Notes under the pieces: model-generated
Told to the model about the DNA's origin: nothing
Seen by the model: only the letters and a program-made list of their open reading frames with translations
Databases searched by the model: none
Shown: positions 16,406 through 25,080 of the stretch, piece after piece
How positions within the stretch are numbered: the first letter of the stretch is position 1
How the letters are laid out: each line of letters begins with the position of its first letter
Source of the DNA: Ensifer adhaerens
Lineage (GTDB): Bacteria > Pseudomonadota > Alphaproteobacteria > Rhizobiales > Rhizobiaceae
Direction of reading: 5' to 3'
DNA length: 64,000 bases
Assembly (NCBI RefSeq): GCF_001270265.1
Contig: NZ_LGAP01000001.1
Span: forward strand, 434,001 to 498,000
Made by a program: the position numbers and the translations under genes

Positions 16406-17235
16406 CCATCATGGACACGATCAAAAGCGCCGGCTTCTATCTGGCCGTGGCCGTCATCGTTCTCGTTGCGGTGTTTCCTTTCTACTATGCGATCCTGACC
16501 AGCTTCGAAACGGGAACGGCGTTGTTCGAGGTCAACTACGTGCCCTCGAGCCTCGACTGGTCGAACTATGCGACAATTTTGAACAACGGGACGTTTCCGC
16601 GCAATGTGCTGAATTCCCTGTTCGTTGCCGCGACCACGGTCGCCTTCGCGCTGTTTCTGGCTGTCACTGCCTCCTACGCGCTCGCCCGCGTGCGGTTTCG
16701 TGGACGCGGGCTGCTGTTGATGACGATCCTGGCGGTTTCGATGTTCCCGCAGATCGCCGTTCTCGCCGGGCTGTTCGAGCTGATACGCTTTCTCAATATC
16801 TACAACACGCCTTGGGCGATGATCCTCAGCTACACGATCTTCACGCTTCCCTTCACGGTGTGGGTGCTGACCACCTTCATGCGTGACCTGCCACTGGAGA
16901 TCGAGGAAGCCGCGATCGTCGACGGTGCCACGCCGTGGGTGATCATCACCAAAGTGTTTCTGCCGCTGCTCTGGCCTGCGCTGGTCACGACGGGCCTGCT
17001 CGCCTTCATCGGCGCCTGGAACGAGTTCCTGTTCGCGCTCACCTTCACGTCGTCCGAGACGACGCGCACCGTGCCGGTCGCCATCGCGCTTCTCTCCGGC
17101 GCGACGCAACACGAGACGCCATGGGGCACGATCATGGCAGCCTCGGTGCTGGTGACGGTACCGCTCATCGCGCTTGTTCTCATTTTCCAACGCAAGATCG
17201 TGGCCGGGCTGACGGCCGGTGGCGTCAAAGGCTAG
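16402..17235 (+). CDS. aglG: alpha-glucoside ABC transporter permease
   Basis: 277 residues; the start at 16402 overlaps the aglF stop (ATGA). MalG-type permease, about six helices, EAA loop EIEEAAIVDGATPWVIITKV and the C-terminal RKIVAGLTAGGVKG tail that is typical for MalG proteins. An internal ATG nine bases on could also serve. Partner of AglF; followed 18 bases later by aglK. Confidence 0.9.
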   Translation: MTIMDTIKSAGFYLAVAVIVLVAVFPFYYAILTSFETGTALFEVNYVPSSLDWSNYATILNNGTFPRNVLNSLFVAATTVAFALFLAVTASYALARVRFRGRGLLLMTILAVSMFPQIAVLAGLFELIRFLNIYNTPWAMILSYTIFTLPFTVWVLTTFMRDLPLEIEEAAIVDGATPWVIITKVFLPLLWPALVTTGLLAFIGAWNEFLFALTFTSSETTRTVPVAIALLSGATQHETPWGTIMAASVLVTVPLIALVLIFQRKIVAGLTAGGVKG

Positions 17236-17253
17236 TTTGGGAGGTTCGACACC

Positions 17254-18258
17254 ATGGCAAATATTGAGCTCAGGAATGTCCGCAAGAGCTTCGGCGCCTT
17301 CGATGTCATCAAGGGCATCGACCTGGACATCCGCAAGGGCGAGTTCATGGTTTTCGTCGGCCCTTCCGGTTGCGGCAAGTCAACTCTGCTGCGCCTGATC
17401 GCCGGCCTCGAGACGATCACCTCGGGCGATCTGATCTTCGACGGCGAGCGGATGAACAACCTGGTTCCGTCGAAGCGCGGCATCGCCATGGTATTCCAGT
17501 CCTACGCGCTCTACCCGCACATGAACGTCTTTGACAACATGGCCTTCGGCCTGAAGCTTGCCAATTCCACTCCAACGGAAACCCGCAAGCGCGTCGAAAA
17601 GGCCGCCGACATGCTGCAGATCGGCCATTTGCTCGACCGCCTACCCAGGCAATTGTCGGGTGGGCAGCGCCAGCGGGTCGCGATCGGCCGGGCAATCGTC
17701 CGCGACCCGCGTGTGTTCCTGTTCGACGAGCCGCTGTCGAACCTCGATGCCGCCTTGCGGGTTGCCACTCGGCTGGAGATCGCCAAGCTGCATCACGACA
17801 TGCGGGACGTCACGATGATTTACGTGACCCATGACCAGGTCGAGGCAATGACGCTCGCGGACCGGATTTGCGTGCTACGCGATGGCGTCGTCGAGCAGGT
17901 CGGAACGCCCTCTGAGCTTTACGAGCGACCGAATTCGCTGTTCGTCGCAGGATTCATCGGCAGCCCGAAGATGAACTTCCTGAATGGTCGCCTGGCCGGG
18001 GCGCACGGCTGCCACACGCTCGGCATTCGTTCGGAGCACATCGATATCGTCGACGAGAGCGCCATCTGGCGCGGCGGTGTCATTCATGCCGAAGAGCTTG
18101 GCTCCGACAACTACCTATTCGTTGACATCGGCGCGCAGGACCCAATCGTCGTTCGTCAGGCGGGAAAACGGCAGATCCCGTATGGCACTAAGATCGGCTT
18201 ACGGCCGGTCGCAGATCATCTGCATCGATTTGACGAACGTGGCACGCCTATCCGCTAG
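17254..18258 (+). CDS. aglK: alpha-glucoside ABC transporter ATP-binding protein
   Basis: 334 residues, MalK type. Walker A GPSGCGKS (36-43), signature LSGGQRQR, Walker [14 protein letters not shown] and the H-loop [15 protein letters not shown] are all intact. The C-terminal regulatory domain after FIGSPKMNF is shorter than in MalK (~370 residues), as in many rhizobial homologues. Last gene of the agl operon, followed by a terminator at 18332. Confidence 0.9.
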   Translation: MANIELRNVRKSFGAFDVIKGIDLDIRKGEFMVFVGPSGCGKSTLLRLIAGLETITSGDLIFDGERMNNLVPSKRGIAMVFQSYALYPHMNVFDNMAFGLKLANSTPTETRKRVEKAADMLQIGHLLDRLPRQLSGGQRQRVAIGRAIVRDPRVFLFDEPLSNLDAALRVATRLEIAKLHHDMRDVTMIYVTHDQVEAMTLADRICVLRDGVVEQVGTPSELYERPNSLFVAGFIGSPKMNFLNGRLAGAHGCHTLGIRSEHIDIVDESAIWRGGVIHAEELGSDNYLFVDIGAQDPIVVRQAGKRQIPYGTKIGLRPVADHLHRFDERGTPIR

Positions 18259-18331
18259 TCATAGGTGATACAGGGCGCTCTTGCACCTTTAGGTCGGTTC
18301 ACTCCTTCTGTCGTCTAAGGACCGACCATTT

Positions 18332-18372
18332 GGACCCCGACGCCACTCCTCCCGGGCTCGGGGTCCTCTTTT
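18332..18372 (+). terminator. terminator after aglK
   Basis: GGACCCCGA (18332-18340) pairs with TCGGGGTCC (18358-18366), followed by TCTTTTT. It ends the agl operon. The rest of the 18259-18536 gap shows no other feature. Confidence 0.75.
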
Positions 18373-18536
18373 TCGCACCGTCGGCTGTGGAGCGCATTGT
18401 TCATCCCAAGGGCTGATCCCCAGCTTCCGCTTCCCACCCTGCTGCAACGAGACCTGAACGGGAAACGTCGACTCGAATATGTCGTTCCTGGGCATAACTG
18501 TTTCCACCCATCACGGCATTCGGCGCGCAACATAGG

Positions 18537-19439
18537 TCACTGGCTCGCGGACAATGATCTGACCGTCCGCAGGAACTCGACGACCGACCGACGGGCGCTG
18601 CGTGGCTTCCATACCATCGCGAGATCCCAGGCCAGGTCGTCGGGCAGGCCCACCAGCGGAACCATTGCGACGCCATCCACCCGCATCGAACGCGCTCCCT
18701 CGGGCACAAAGGTTACGCCCATACCGGCGGCCACCAAGCTCAGGATCGTGTGCATCTGCCGCGCTTCCTGACGCACGCGAGGCACGTAGCCGGCCTGCCG
18801 GCAGGCGCTCGTCAGCCGACCGTGGAGCGAAGGACCTTGCGCATATGGAAAGAGCACGAAGTATTCCTCTGAGAGTTCAGCCAGGCCGATCGAGCTTCGG
18901 TTTGCGAGGGGACTCGAGACTGGGACCGCGAGACAGAAGCGGTCACGATCGATCATCTCGACCTGGAGACCAGACACCGCCTTCAACGGCGGCGTGACGA
19001 AACCCACGTCGATCGACCCGTCCTGCAGTCCTTCGAGTTGCGCGTCGGTGGACCGTTCATCGAGGCGAACGTCGATCGTCGGGAAACGTTCGCGATAAGC
19101 TCGAAGCGTAGCGGGGAGGACGCGGTAGAGCGCGGCGCTCGTGAAGGTCACTGTGATCTCGGCCAGATCCTCCGAGGCGGCGCGGCGCGCCATCCGCACG
19201 CCTTCGTCCACCTGCTGCAGGGCGCGCCGAGCCTCCACCAGAAACACCTGGCCCGCAGTGGTTAGTTCGACCCGGCGTTGCGTGCGCACGAACAACGGAA
19301 AGCGGAGCGCTGCCTCAAGGCGTTTGATCGACTGTGAGAGCGGCGGCTGCGCCATGTGGAGACGGGCGGCCGCCCTCCCGAAATGCAGTTCCTCGGCGAC
19401 GGCCACGAAGTGGCGCAGGTGGTGCAGATCAATACTCAT
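18537..19439 (-). CDS. LysR-family transcriptional regulator
   Basis: 300 residues. Helix-turn-helix at residues ~18-37 (RAAARLHMAQPPLSQSIKRL) is the CbbR/BenM-like form of LysR; the effector domain follows (ITVTFTSAALYRVLPATLRA). It is divergent from the alpha/beta hydrolase gene at 19535 with a CCAAT-TGAT-ATTGG dyad between them, so it probably controls that gene. Effector unknown. Confidence 0.92.
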   Translation of the reverse strand: MSIDLHHLRHFVAVAEELHFGRAAARLHMAQPPLSQSIKRLEAALRFPLFVRTQRRVELTTAGQVFLVEARRALQQVDEGVRMARRAASEDLAEITVTFTSAALYRVLPATLRAYRERFPTIDVRLDERSTDAQLEGLQDGSIDVGFVTPPLKAVSGLQVEMIDRDRFCLAVPVSSPLANRSSIGLAELSEEYFVLFPYAQGPSLHGRLTSACRQAGYVPRVRQEARQMHTILSLVAAGMGVTFVPEGARSMRVDGVAMVPLVGLPDDLAWDLAMVWKPRSARRSVVEFLRTVRSLSASQ

Positions 19440-19462
19440 ATCGCCATCATCTCAATAAAGCG

Positions 19463-19476
19463 CCAATTGATATTGG
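19463..19476. promoter_or_regulatory. candidate LysR operator
   Basis: CCAATTGATATTGG: an inverted repeat CCAAT/ATTGG with a 4-base centre, 24 bases from the LysR start and about 58 bases before the hydrolase start. Spacing and position fit a shared regulatory site; unproven. Confidence 0.35.
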
Positions 19477-19534
19477 AAGAGAGCAAAAATAGGTACCAAG
19501 TCAAGAGACGAGACCAGTAAAACAGGAGCCTCAA

Positions 19535-20626
19535 ATGCGTTCGCAATCCATAATCCCGCGTCTAACCGGGCCGGTCCTCGTTGGGGCCACCCTTCTCGGT
19601 GGCGCCGCTCAAGCGGCGATCACTCGTCAAGATTTCACCGTCATCAGCGAACCGGGCGTCGAGCTGTCGGTCCGCGAGGTAAGCGACACCGAGGGTCAGT
19701 ATGGAAAGCCTCCGGTTGTACTGCTTCACGGCGCGCGCGTTTCGGGCGTTGCCACCTTCGACCTCCCGGTGGAGGGCGGCTCTCTGGCGGCGGATCTGGT
19801 CCACGCCGGGCACCGGGTCTTCATCATGGATGCGCGCGGCTACGGTGGCTCAAGCCGGGATGGGCAGGACGGCAGACAGGATGGCCAGCCCCTCGTACGC
19901 TCCAACGAGGTGGTTCGTGACATTGGCGCCGTGGTCGACGCCGTCCAGGCAAGGACAGGCGTCTCGCAAGTTGCCCTGCTGGGCTGGGCCACCGGCGGCC
20001 ACTGGGCGGGGATGTACGCCAGCGAGAACCCCTGGGAGGTGAGCCATCTCGTCGTCTACAATAGCCTCTACGGCGCACACGCCGGTCACAGGACCCTGGG
20101 GCCTGGTTCGGACACGGCCGACCCAAGCAACCCCGACCTGTTCAACATCCAGCGCTTTGGGGCCTATCGGTTGAACACCGCTGCCTCCCTGCTACCCTCG
20201 TGGGATCGGTCGATTCCGGTCGAGGACAAGGCCGCCTGGCGCGATCCGAGGGTGGCGAAAGCCTATCAAGGCGCCGCGCTTGCCTCTGATCCGACCTCGG
20301 GCAGTCGCAACCCGCCTTCGTTCCGAGCGCCATCGGGAGCGATAGCCGATTCCTTCGAGCTCGCTTCGGGACACAAGCTGTGGGATGCCGGTCCGATTAC
20401 CGCGCATGTGCTGGTAATCCGGTCCGGGAATGATTTCTGGAGCCGGCCCGAGGACGTGACTTCGCTGGCCCAGGATCTGAGGAGGGCGGCGAGCGTGCGC
20501 AAGCTCACAATCCCCGAGGCGACGCACTATGTTCATCTCGACAGGCCGGAGCGGGGGCGCCGCAGCTTTCTCGCCGAGGTAATCCGCACGCTTGCGCAGC
20601 CCGCGAAAGTGCGAGCGGCTCGCTGA
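19535..20626 (+). CDS. secreted alpha/beta hydrolase-fold protein lacking the nucleophile serine
   Basis: 363 residues with a signal peptide ending near AQAAITRQ. Alpha/beta hydrolase landmarks: PPVVLLHGARVSG (oxyanion strand), VFIMDARGYGGSS, and a nucleophile elbow that reads LLGWATGGHWAG, where family members have GxSxG. The third position is alanine (codon GCC; TCC would be serine), so the catalytic serine is missing. The acid and histidine regions remain (LVIRSGNDFWSRPED, ATHYVHLDRPE). It may be inactive, bind ligand only, or have lost its nucleophile by one base change. Regulated perhaps by the divergent LysR. Confidence 0.8.
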   Translation: MRSQSIIPRLTGPVLVGATLLGGAAQAAITRQDFTVISEPGVELSVREVSDTEGQYGKPPVVLLHGARVSGVATFDLPVEGGSLAADLVHAGHRVFIMDARGYGGSSRDGQDGRQDGQPLVRSNEVVRDIGAVVDAVQARTGVSQVALLGWATGGHWAGMYASENPWEVSHLVVYNSLYGAHAGHRTLGPGSDTADPSNPDLFNIQRFGAYRLNTAASLLPSWDRSIPVEDKAAWRDPRVAKAYQGAALASDPTSGSRNPPSFRAPSGAIADSFELASGHKLWDAGPITAHVLVIRSGNDFWSRPEDVTSLAQDLRRAASVRKLTIPEATHYVHLDRPERGRRSFLAEVIRTLAQPAKVRAAR

Positions 20627-20730
20627 GGAAAAGCGCATCGTCGAGGCCGTGCTCGTCTGTCTGGGTCGGTTCCGGTAGAAGTCGAAATGACACCTTAGCA
20701 GGATTTCGTTTCGAATCTTCCGATCCGGCA

Positions 20731-21813
20731 TCAGTGACGAGGCTTTTGCAGCCCGACGGAGTCCCTCAAGATCAGATCCACCTCTGCAATCTCCCTTATG
20801 GGTTCCTTGTTGCCGTTTGCCTCAACGAGGTTAATCAGGATGTCGGCGAGGTGTTCTCCCGCTTCGCGCACCGACCTGAAGGTAGAAGTCAATGGCGGAT
20901 CAAAGTCTGCCGGCCTGATACCGCGAAGGCCGTCATCGTGGCAAACAACGGAAACGTCCTGCCCCACCCGAAGGCCGCGCTCTGTGACGGCCCGATATAC
21001 GCCCTGAGCCAGGAATACCGATCCGCAGAGGAATGCGGTCGGCGGATTTTCTGACGAGAGGAGCGCGGTTGCAAGATCGTATCCCGCCTGCTCCGTCATC
21101 GGGGTTTCGAACATCATATCCGGATCGGGAACCCTTCCGCGCGCCTCAAGTGCCCGGCGGTAGCCTTCGCGTCGCGCGTTCGCATAGCGGAAACGCAGGA
21201 AGGAATTCAAAACGGCGATCCGCTCATGGCCGTAGTCGAGCAGCAGTCCTCCGAGCTTCTCGAACACGGCAGCATTGTCGATGTCGATGAAGGAATAGGG
21301 CAGATCCACGTCGCTGCGCCCATGCACGACGAAGGGGATGCCGAGGTCGTGCAATAGCGGGATGCGGGGGTCATCGACGAGCGGCCGCGTGATGATGATG
21401 CCGTCGACGGTCCTCGATGTTGCCAATTTGCGAAGAACGTCCTGCTCATTGTCCGAAAACGGCGTCAGGAGGAGGCTGTAGTTGCGGCGCGTGACGACAT
21501 CGCTGATGCCGGTCAGCACGTCGACGAAGTTCGTCTGCGCCAGTTGCAGCCGTTCGAGCGGAAACACCAGACCGATCGCCTCCGTCCGGCCCGTCGCAAG
21601 GCCGCGGGCGCGGACATTAGGGCTGTAGCCCAGCTTTTCGGCGGCCGTGGTCACACGCCTGCGCGTGCTTTCGGGGATCGAGTGATGCGCGCGCAATGCG
21701 CGGCTGATGGTGGACTGGGACAGGCCCAATTCCTCCGCCAAGGTCTTGAGATCGACGCGCTGCGATTTACGCAAAGGCTTGCTTTGATCGATCATTGTCC
21801 CCTCCGTTGGCAT
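20731..21813 (-). CDS. LacI-family regulator of the 21999-27674 operon
   Basis: 360 residues from the ATG at 21813 (AAGGAG six bases upstream; an internal ATG at 21795 also has a good site). LacI helix-turn-helix DLKTLAEELGLSQSTISRAL, hinge region and a sugar-binding domain (YSFIDIDNAAVFEKLGGLLL) are complete. Divergent from a binding-protein gene with a perfect 20-base palindrome in between, its probable operator. Confidence 0.9.
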   Translation of the reverse strand: MPTEGTMIDQSKPLRKSQRVDLKTLAEELGLSQSTISRALRAHHSIPESTRRRVTTAAEKLGYSPNVRARGLATGRTEAIGLVFPLERLQLAQTNFVDVLTGISDVVTRRNYSLLLTPFSDNEQDVLRKLATSRTVDGIIITRPLVDDPRIPLLHDLGIPFVVHGRSDVDLPYSFIDIDNAAVFEKLGGLLLDYGHERIAVLNSFLRFRYANARREGYRRALEARGRVPDPDMMFETPMTEQAGYDLATALLSSENPPTAFLCGSVFLAQGVYRAVTERGLRVGQDVSVVCHDDGLRGIRPADFDPPLTSTFRSVREAGEHLADILINLVEANGNKEPIREIAEVDLILRDSVGLQKPRH

Positions 21814-21918
21814 CAATCGCTCCTTTCGATGGGCGTGCCTTTTGAAAGCAGACCTTAATGTTGTAACGGTTTATATTCAATAGCTTATTGCGAATTTACT
21901 CTGCGCTTCCGGTCTTTC

Positions 21919-21965
21919 TTGACAAATTTCTGCACCTCTGCAATTCTACGCAAGCGCTTGCGTAG
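21919..21965 (+). promoter_or_regulatory. promoter and 20-base palindromic operator for ABC operon 2
   Basis: TTGACA at 21919-21924, followed after 17-18 bases by a weak -10 (ATTCTA area), which overlaps CTACGCAAGCGCTTGCGTAG (21946-21965), a perfect palindrome with the central CG common to LacI-family operators. Confidence 0.75.
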
Positions 21966-21998
21966 CGCTGTGGAGAGGTCTCAAAGGGAGGAATGACG

Positions 21999-23282
21999 AT
22001 GCTGCACGCGTCGACTCGTGGTCTGGTTTCATCGGTAAAAATGTTCTCGGCCGGTGCGCTCGCGCTTGGCCTTCTCGCCGCCCAGCCGGCCAGCGCCGTC
22101 GAAATCGAATATTGGCAATACGTCTTCGAAAGCCGCGTCCATGCGATGGACGAACTGATCAAGGAATTCGAGGCAGAGAACCCGGATATCACCGTCAAGC
22201 AGGTGACGTTCCCCTATGCCGACTACCAGACGCGCGTCGTCGCGGCGAAGGCTGCCGGTAACGGCCCGGACGTGGTGCAGCTCTTCTACGGCTGGCTCGA
22301 CAATTTCGTGGCCGGCGGCCTTGTTCAGCCGCTCTCGAAGGAAAAATTCCCGGCCGCCGACATCGAGAAGGACTTCTTCCCGATCGTTTCGGCGATGAAG
22401 CGCGGCGAGGACTATTACGGCCTCCCGACGGCCGTGCGCTCCATGGCGCTGTTCTACAATAAGAACCTGTTCAAGGACGCTGGCCTCGATCCCAACAAGC
22501 CGCCGCAGACGCTGGACGAGATGGTCAAGGCCGCCAAGGCGACGACCAAGCAGGACAGCGCCGGCAACTTCCAGACCGTCGGCATGGCGCTCGACATCGC
22601 CCGGCAAGACCATAACTGGTGGCGGGAAATCCTCATCCGCCAGTTCGGCGGCGAACCCTATTCCGCCGACGGAACGAAGGTCACCTATAACAGCGACGGC
22701 GGGCGCAAGGCGCTGGAATTCTACACCGGCCTGCAGTCGGGCGAGAAGGTCGGTCAGGAAGGCTTCATGGACGAGGGCCAGGCGGCGTTCCGCGCCGGTC
22801 TTGCGGCCATGGTGATCGACGGAACCTTCCGCCTCGCGTCGTTCAACACGATCTCCGGCTTCGAATGGGGCGTGACGGAGCTGCCGGCAGCGCCAGACGG
22901 CACGCGCTCGAACTATGCCAGCTACTTCGCCAACGCCATCGGCGGCACGGCCGAGGGCGAGAAGCTGGAAGCGGCGGAAAAATTCCTAGCCTTCATCTCC
23001 TCGGAAAAGGCGATGAAGGTGTGGCTCGAAAAGGGCGGCGAACTGCCAGCGCGCAAGTCCATCGCGCTTTCGGAGGAGAACCTTGCCCATCCGGTCTACG
23101 GCCCGTTCATCCGCGGCCTCACCTATGCCCATACGACGCTGTTCGTCGACGAGGCCGCCCAGCGGCAGATCACCATCGACATGGTGAACTCGGTGCTGTT
23201 GCAGGGCCAACCGGTCACCGACGCGCTGAGCGCGGCGGCCGCCAAGGAACAGCAGCTTCTCGACAAGCGCAAGGCCAACTGA
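21999..23282 (+). CDS. ABC transporter substrate-binding protein (family 1 sugar type)
   Basis: 427 residues. The ATG at 21999 has GGGAGG 7 bases upstream; the ATG at 21993 is too close to it. Signal peptide ends near PASA (residue ~34). EIEYWQYVFESRVHAMDELI and DIARQDHNWW look like a carbohydrate-binding family 1 protein, but the ligand is not recognised. The operon also encodes two permeases, an ArgH-like lyase and an ATPase, so the ligand may not be a plain sugar. Confidence 0.88.
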   Translation: MLHASTRGLVSSVKMFSAGALALGLLAAQPASAVEIEYWQYVFESRVHAMDELIKEFEAENPDITVKQVTFPYADYQTRVVAAKAAGNGPDVVQLFYGWLDNFVAGGLVQPLSKEKFPAADIEKDFFPIVSAMKRGEDYYGLPTAVRSMALFYNKNLFKDAGLDPNKPPQTLDEMVKAAKATTKQDSAGNFQTVGMALDIARQDHNWWREILIRQFGGEPYSADGTKVTYNSDGGRKALEFYTGLQSGEKVGQEGFMDEGQAAFRAGLAAMVIDGTFRLASFNTISGFEWGVTELPAAPDGTRSNYASYFANAIGGTAEGEKLEAAEKFLAFISSEKAMKVWLEKGGELPARKSIALSEENLAHPVYGPFIRGLTYAHTTLFVDEAAQRQITIDMVNSVLLQGQPVTDALSAAAAKEQQLLDKRKAN

Positions 23283-23293
23283 GGATCGAACCC

Positions 23294-24226
23294 ATGTCGC
23301 TCAATCGAACGGCGGCCGGTGCGGGGCAAAAGCCCCGCGCCTGGGACCGCTTATCCATCTCGACCAAGCAGATCGTCTGGGCCTGGACCTTCCTTGCCGT
23401 GCCGATGCTGTTCTTCACCGTGGTCCGCTTCTATCCCACAGCGGAAGCCTTCTATCTCTCCTTGACGGATTGGGACTTTTTGCGTCCGGCGAGCTTCATC
23501 GGGCTTGAGAACTACAAGATGCTGCTGTCGGACCCGGTCTTCTGGCAGGTGTTCCGCAACACCTTCGCCTATCTCCTGATCGGCACGCCGATCAGCATCG
23601 TCCTCTCCTTCGTGATCGCCTACTATCTCGACCGCATCGAATTCGGCCATGGCTTCATTCGCGCGCTGTATTTCCTGCCATTCCTGACCACGGCCGCCGC
23701 CATGGCCTGGGTCTGGCGCTGGTTCTACCAGCCGCCGCCGATCGGCGTCATCAACAGCCTGCTCGGCGCTTTCGGCATTCCTGCGCAGCCCTTCCTGCGC
23801 TCCGTCGACCAGGGACTGCCGGCGATCATGGTTACAGCGATCTGGGCAGGCCTCGGCTTCCAGATCATCATCTTCCTGGCGGGGCTCCGGGCAATCCCGG
23901 CGACCTACCACGAGGCCGCGCGCGTCGACGGGCTCGGCGAATTCGCCATCCTGCGCAAGATCACCCTGCCGCTCCTGAAACCCACAACGGTCTTTCTCGT
24001 CGTCTTCTCGTCGATCGGTTTTCTGCGCATCTTCGATCAGGTCTACAACATGACGAGCAACGATCCCGGCGGGCCGTTGAACACCACCAAGCCGCTCGTG
24101 CTGATGATCTACCAGACGGCCTTCTCATCCTACCAGATGGGCTATGCCGCGGCACAAACCGTCGTCCTGTTCCTGATCCTGTTCGCCATTTCCATGGGAC
24201 AGCTCTGGATCCTGAGGAGCCGCTGA
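23294..24226 (+). CDS. ABC transporter permease (MalF type)
   Basis: 310 residues from the ATG at 23294. About six hydrophobic helices and an EAA loop (TYHEAARVDGLGEFAILRKI) near residue 210. Starts 11 bases after the binding-protein stop and ends one base before the second permease, so the cistrons are tightly linked. Confidence 0.9.
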   Translation: MSLNRTAAGAGQKPRAWDRLSISTKQIVWAWTFLAVPMLFFTVVRFYPTAEAFYLSLTDWDFLRPASFIGLENYKMLLSDPVFWQVFRNTFAYLLIGTPISIVLSFVIAYYLDRIEFGHGFIRALYFLPFLTTAAAMAWVWRWFYQPPPIGVINSLLGAFGIPAQPFLRSVDQGLPAIMVTAIWAGLGFQIIIFLAGLRAIPATYHEAARVDGLGEFAILRKITLPLLKPTTVFLVVFSSIGFLRIFDQVYNMTSNDPGGPLNTTKPLVLMIYQTAFSSYQMGYAAAQTVVLFLILFAISMGQLWILRSR

Positions 24227-24227
24227 C

Positions 24228-25076
24228 ATGACCACGAAAACCGCAACCAACAACGCCATCTTCCGCTTCCGGCCGGGCTTCATCATCTCCTGGACTCTGC
24301 TCTTCATCGGCGGCGTCATCATGATCACGCCGCTGCTCTTCATGTTCTCGACCTCGCTGAAATCGGCGGGTCAGGTCTACGATCTCCGGCTGATCCCTGC
24401 CGCGCCGACGCTCGACAACTATATCCGCGTGCTCTCGGACGGCCGTTTCGTCCGATGGTTCCTGAACTCCAGCCTCATCGCCGTCGTCGTCACCGCCTCG
24501 TGCCTGTTCTTCGACAGTCTGGTCGCCTATACGCTCGCGAAATTCAACTTCGCCGGCCGCAAGCTGGTCTTCCTCGCGATCCTCTCGACGCTGATGATCC
24601 CGACCGAAATGCTGGTCATCCCCTGGTATCTGATGTCCAGCAAGTTCGGCTGGCTCGACAGCTACTGGGGCATCATGTTCCCCGGCATGATGACGGCCTT
24701 CGGGGTCTTCCTGATGCGCCAGTTCTTCGAAACTGTGCCGAACGACTTTTTGGAAGCCGCGCGCATCGACGGGCTCAACGAGTTCGAGATCTGGTGGAAG
24801 ATTGCCATGCCACTGGTGACGCCTGCGCTTTCGGCGCTCGCCATCTTCACCTTCCTCGGCAACTGGACGGCGTTCTTCTGGCCGCTGATCGTCACCACCG
24901 ACAAGGACCTCTACACGCTGCCGGTCGGGCTTTCGAGCTTCGCCGTCGAGCAATCCATCCAATGGGAAATGATCATGACGGGGGCGGCGATCGCCACCAT
25001 CCCGACGCTGCTCATCTTCCTCTTCTTCCAACGTTACATCGTTCGCGGCGTCATGCTCGGCGGCGTGAAGGGATAA
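24228..25076 (+). CDS. ABC transporter permease (MalG type)
   Basis: 282 residues. Hydrophobic helices throughout, EAA loop FLEAARIDGLNEFEIWWKIA, and the C-terminal IVRGVMLGGVKG typical of MalG. The ATG follows the previous stop by one base. Forms the inner-membrane pore with the preceding permease. Confidence 0.9.
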   Translation: MTTKTATNNAIFRFRPGFIISWTLLFIGGVIMITPLLFMFSTSLKSAGQVYDLRLIPAAPTLDNYIRVLSDGRFVRWFLNSSLIAVVVTASCLFFDSLVAYTLAKFNFAGRKLVFLAILSTLMIPTEMLVIPWYLMSSKFGWLDSYWGIMFPGMMTAFGVFLMRQFFETVPNDFLEAARIDGLNEFEIWWKIAMPLVTPALSALAIFTFLGNWTAFFWPLIVTTDKDLYTLPVGLSSFAVEQSIQWEMIMTGAAIATIPTLLIFLFFQRYIVRGVMLGGVKG

Positions 25077-25080
25077 GACC

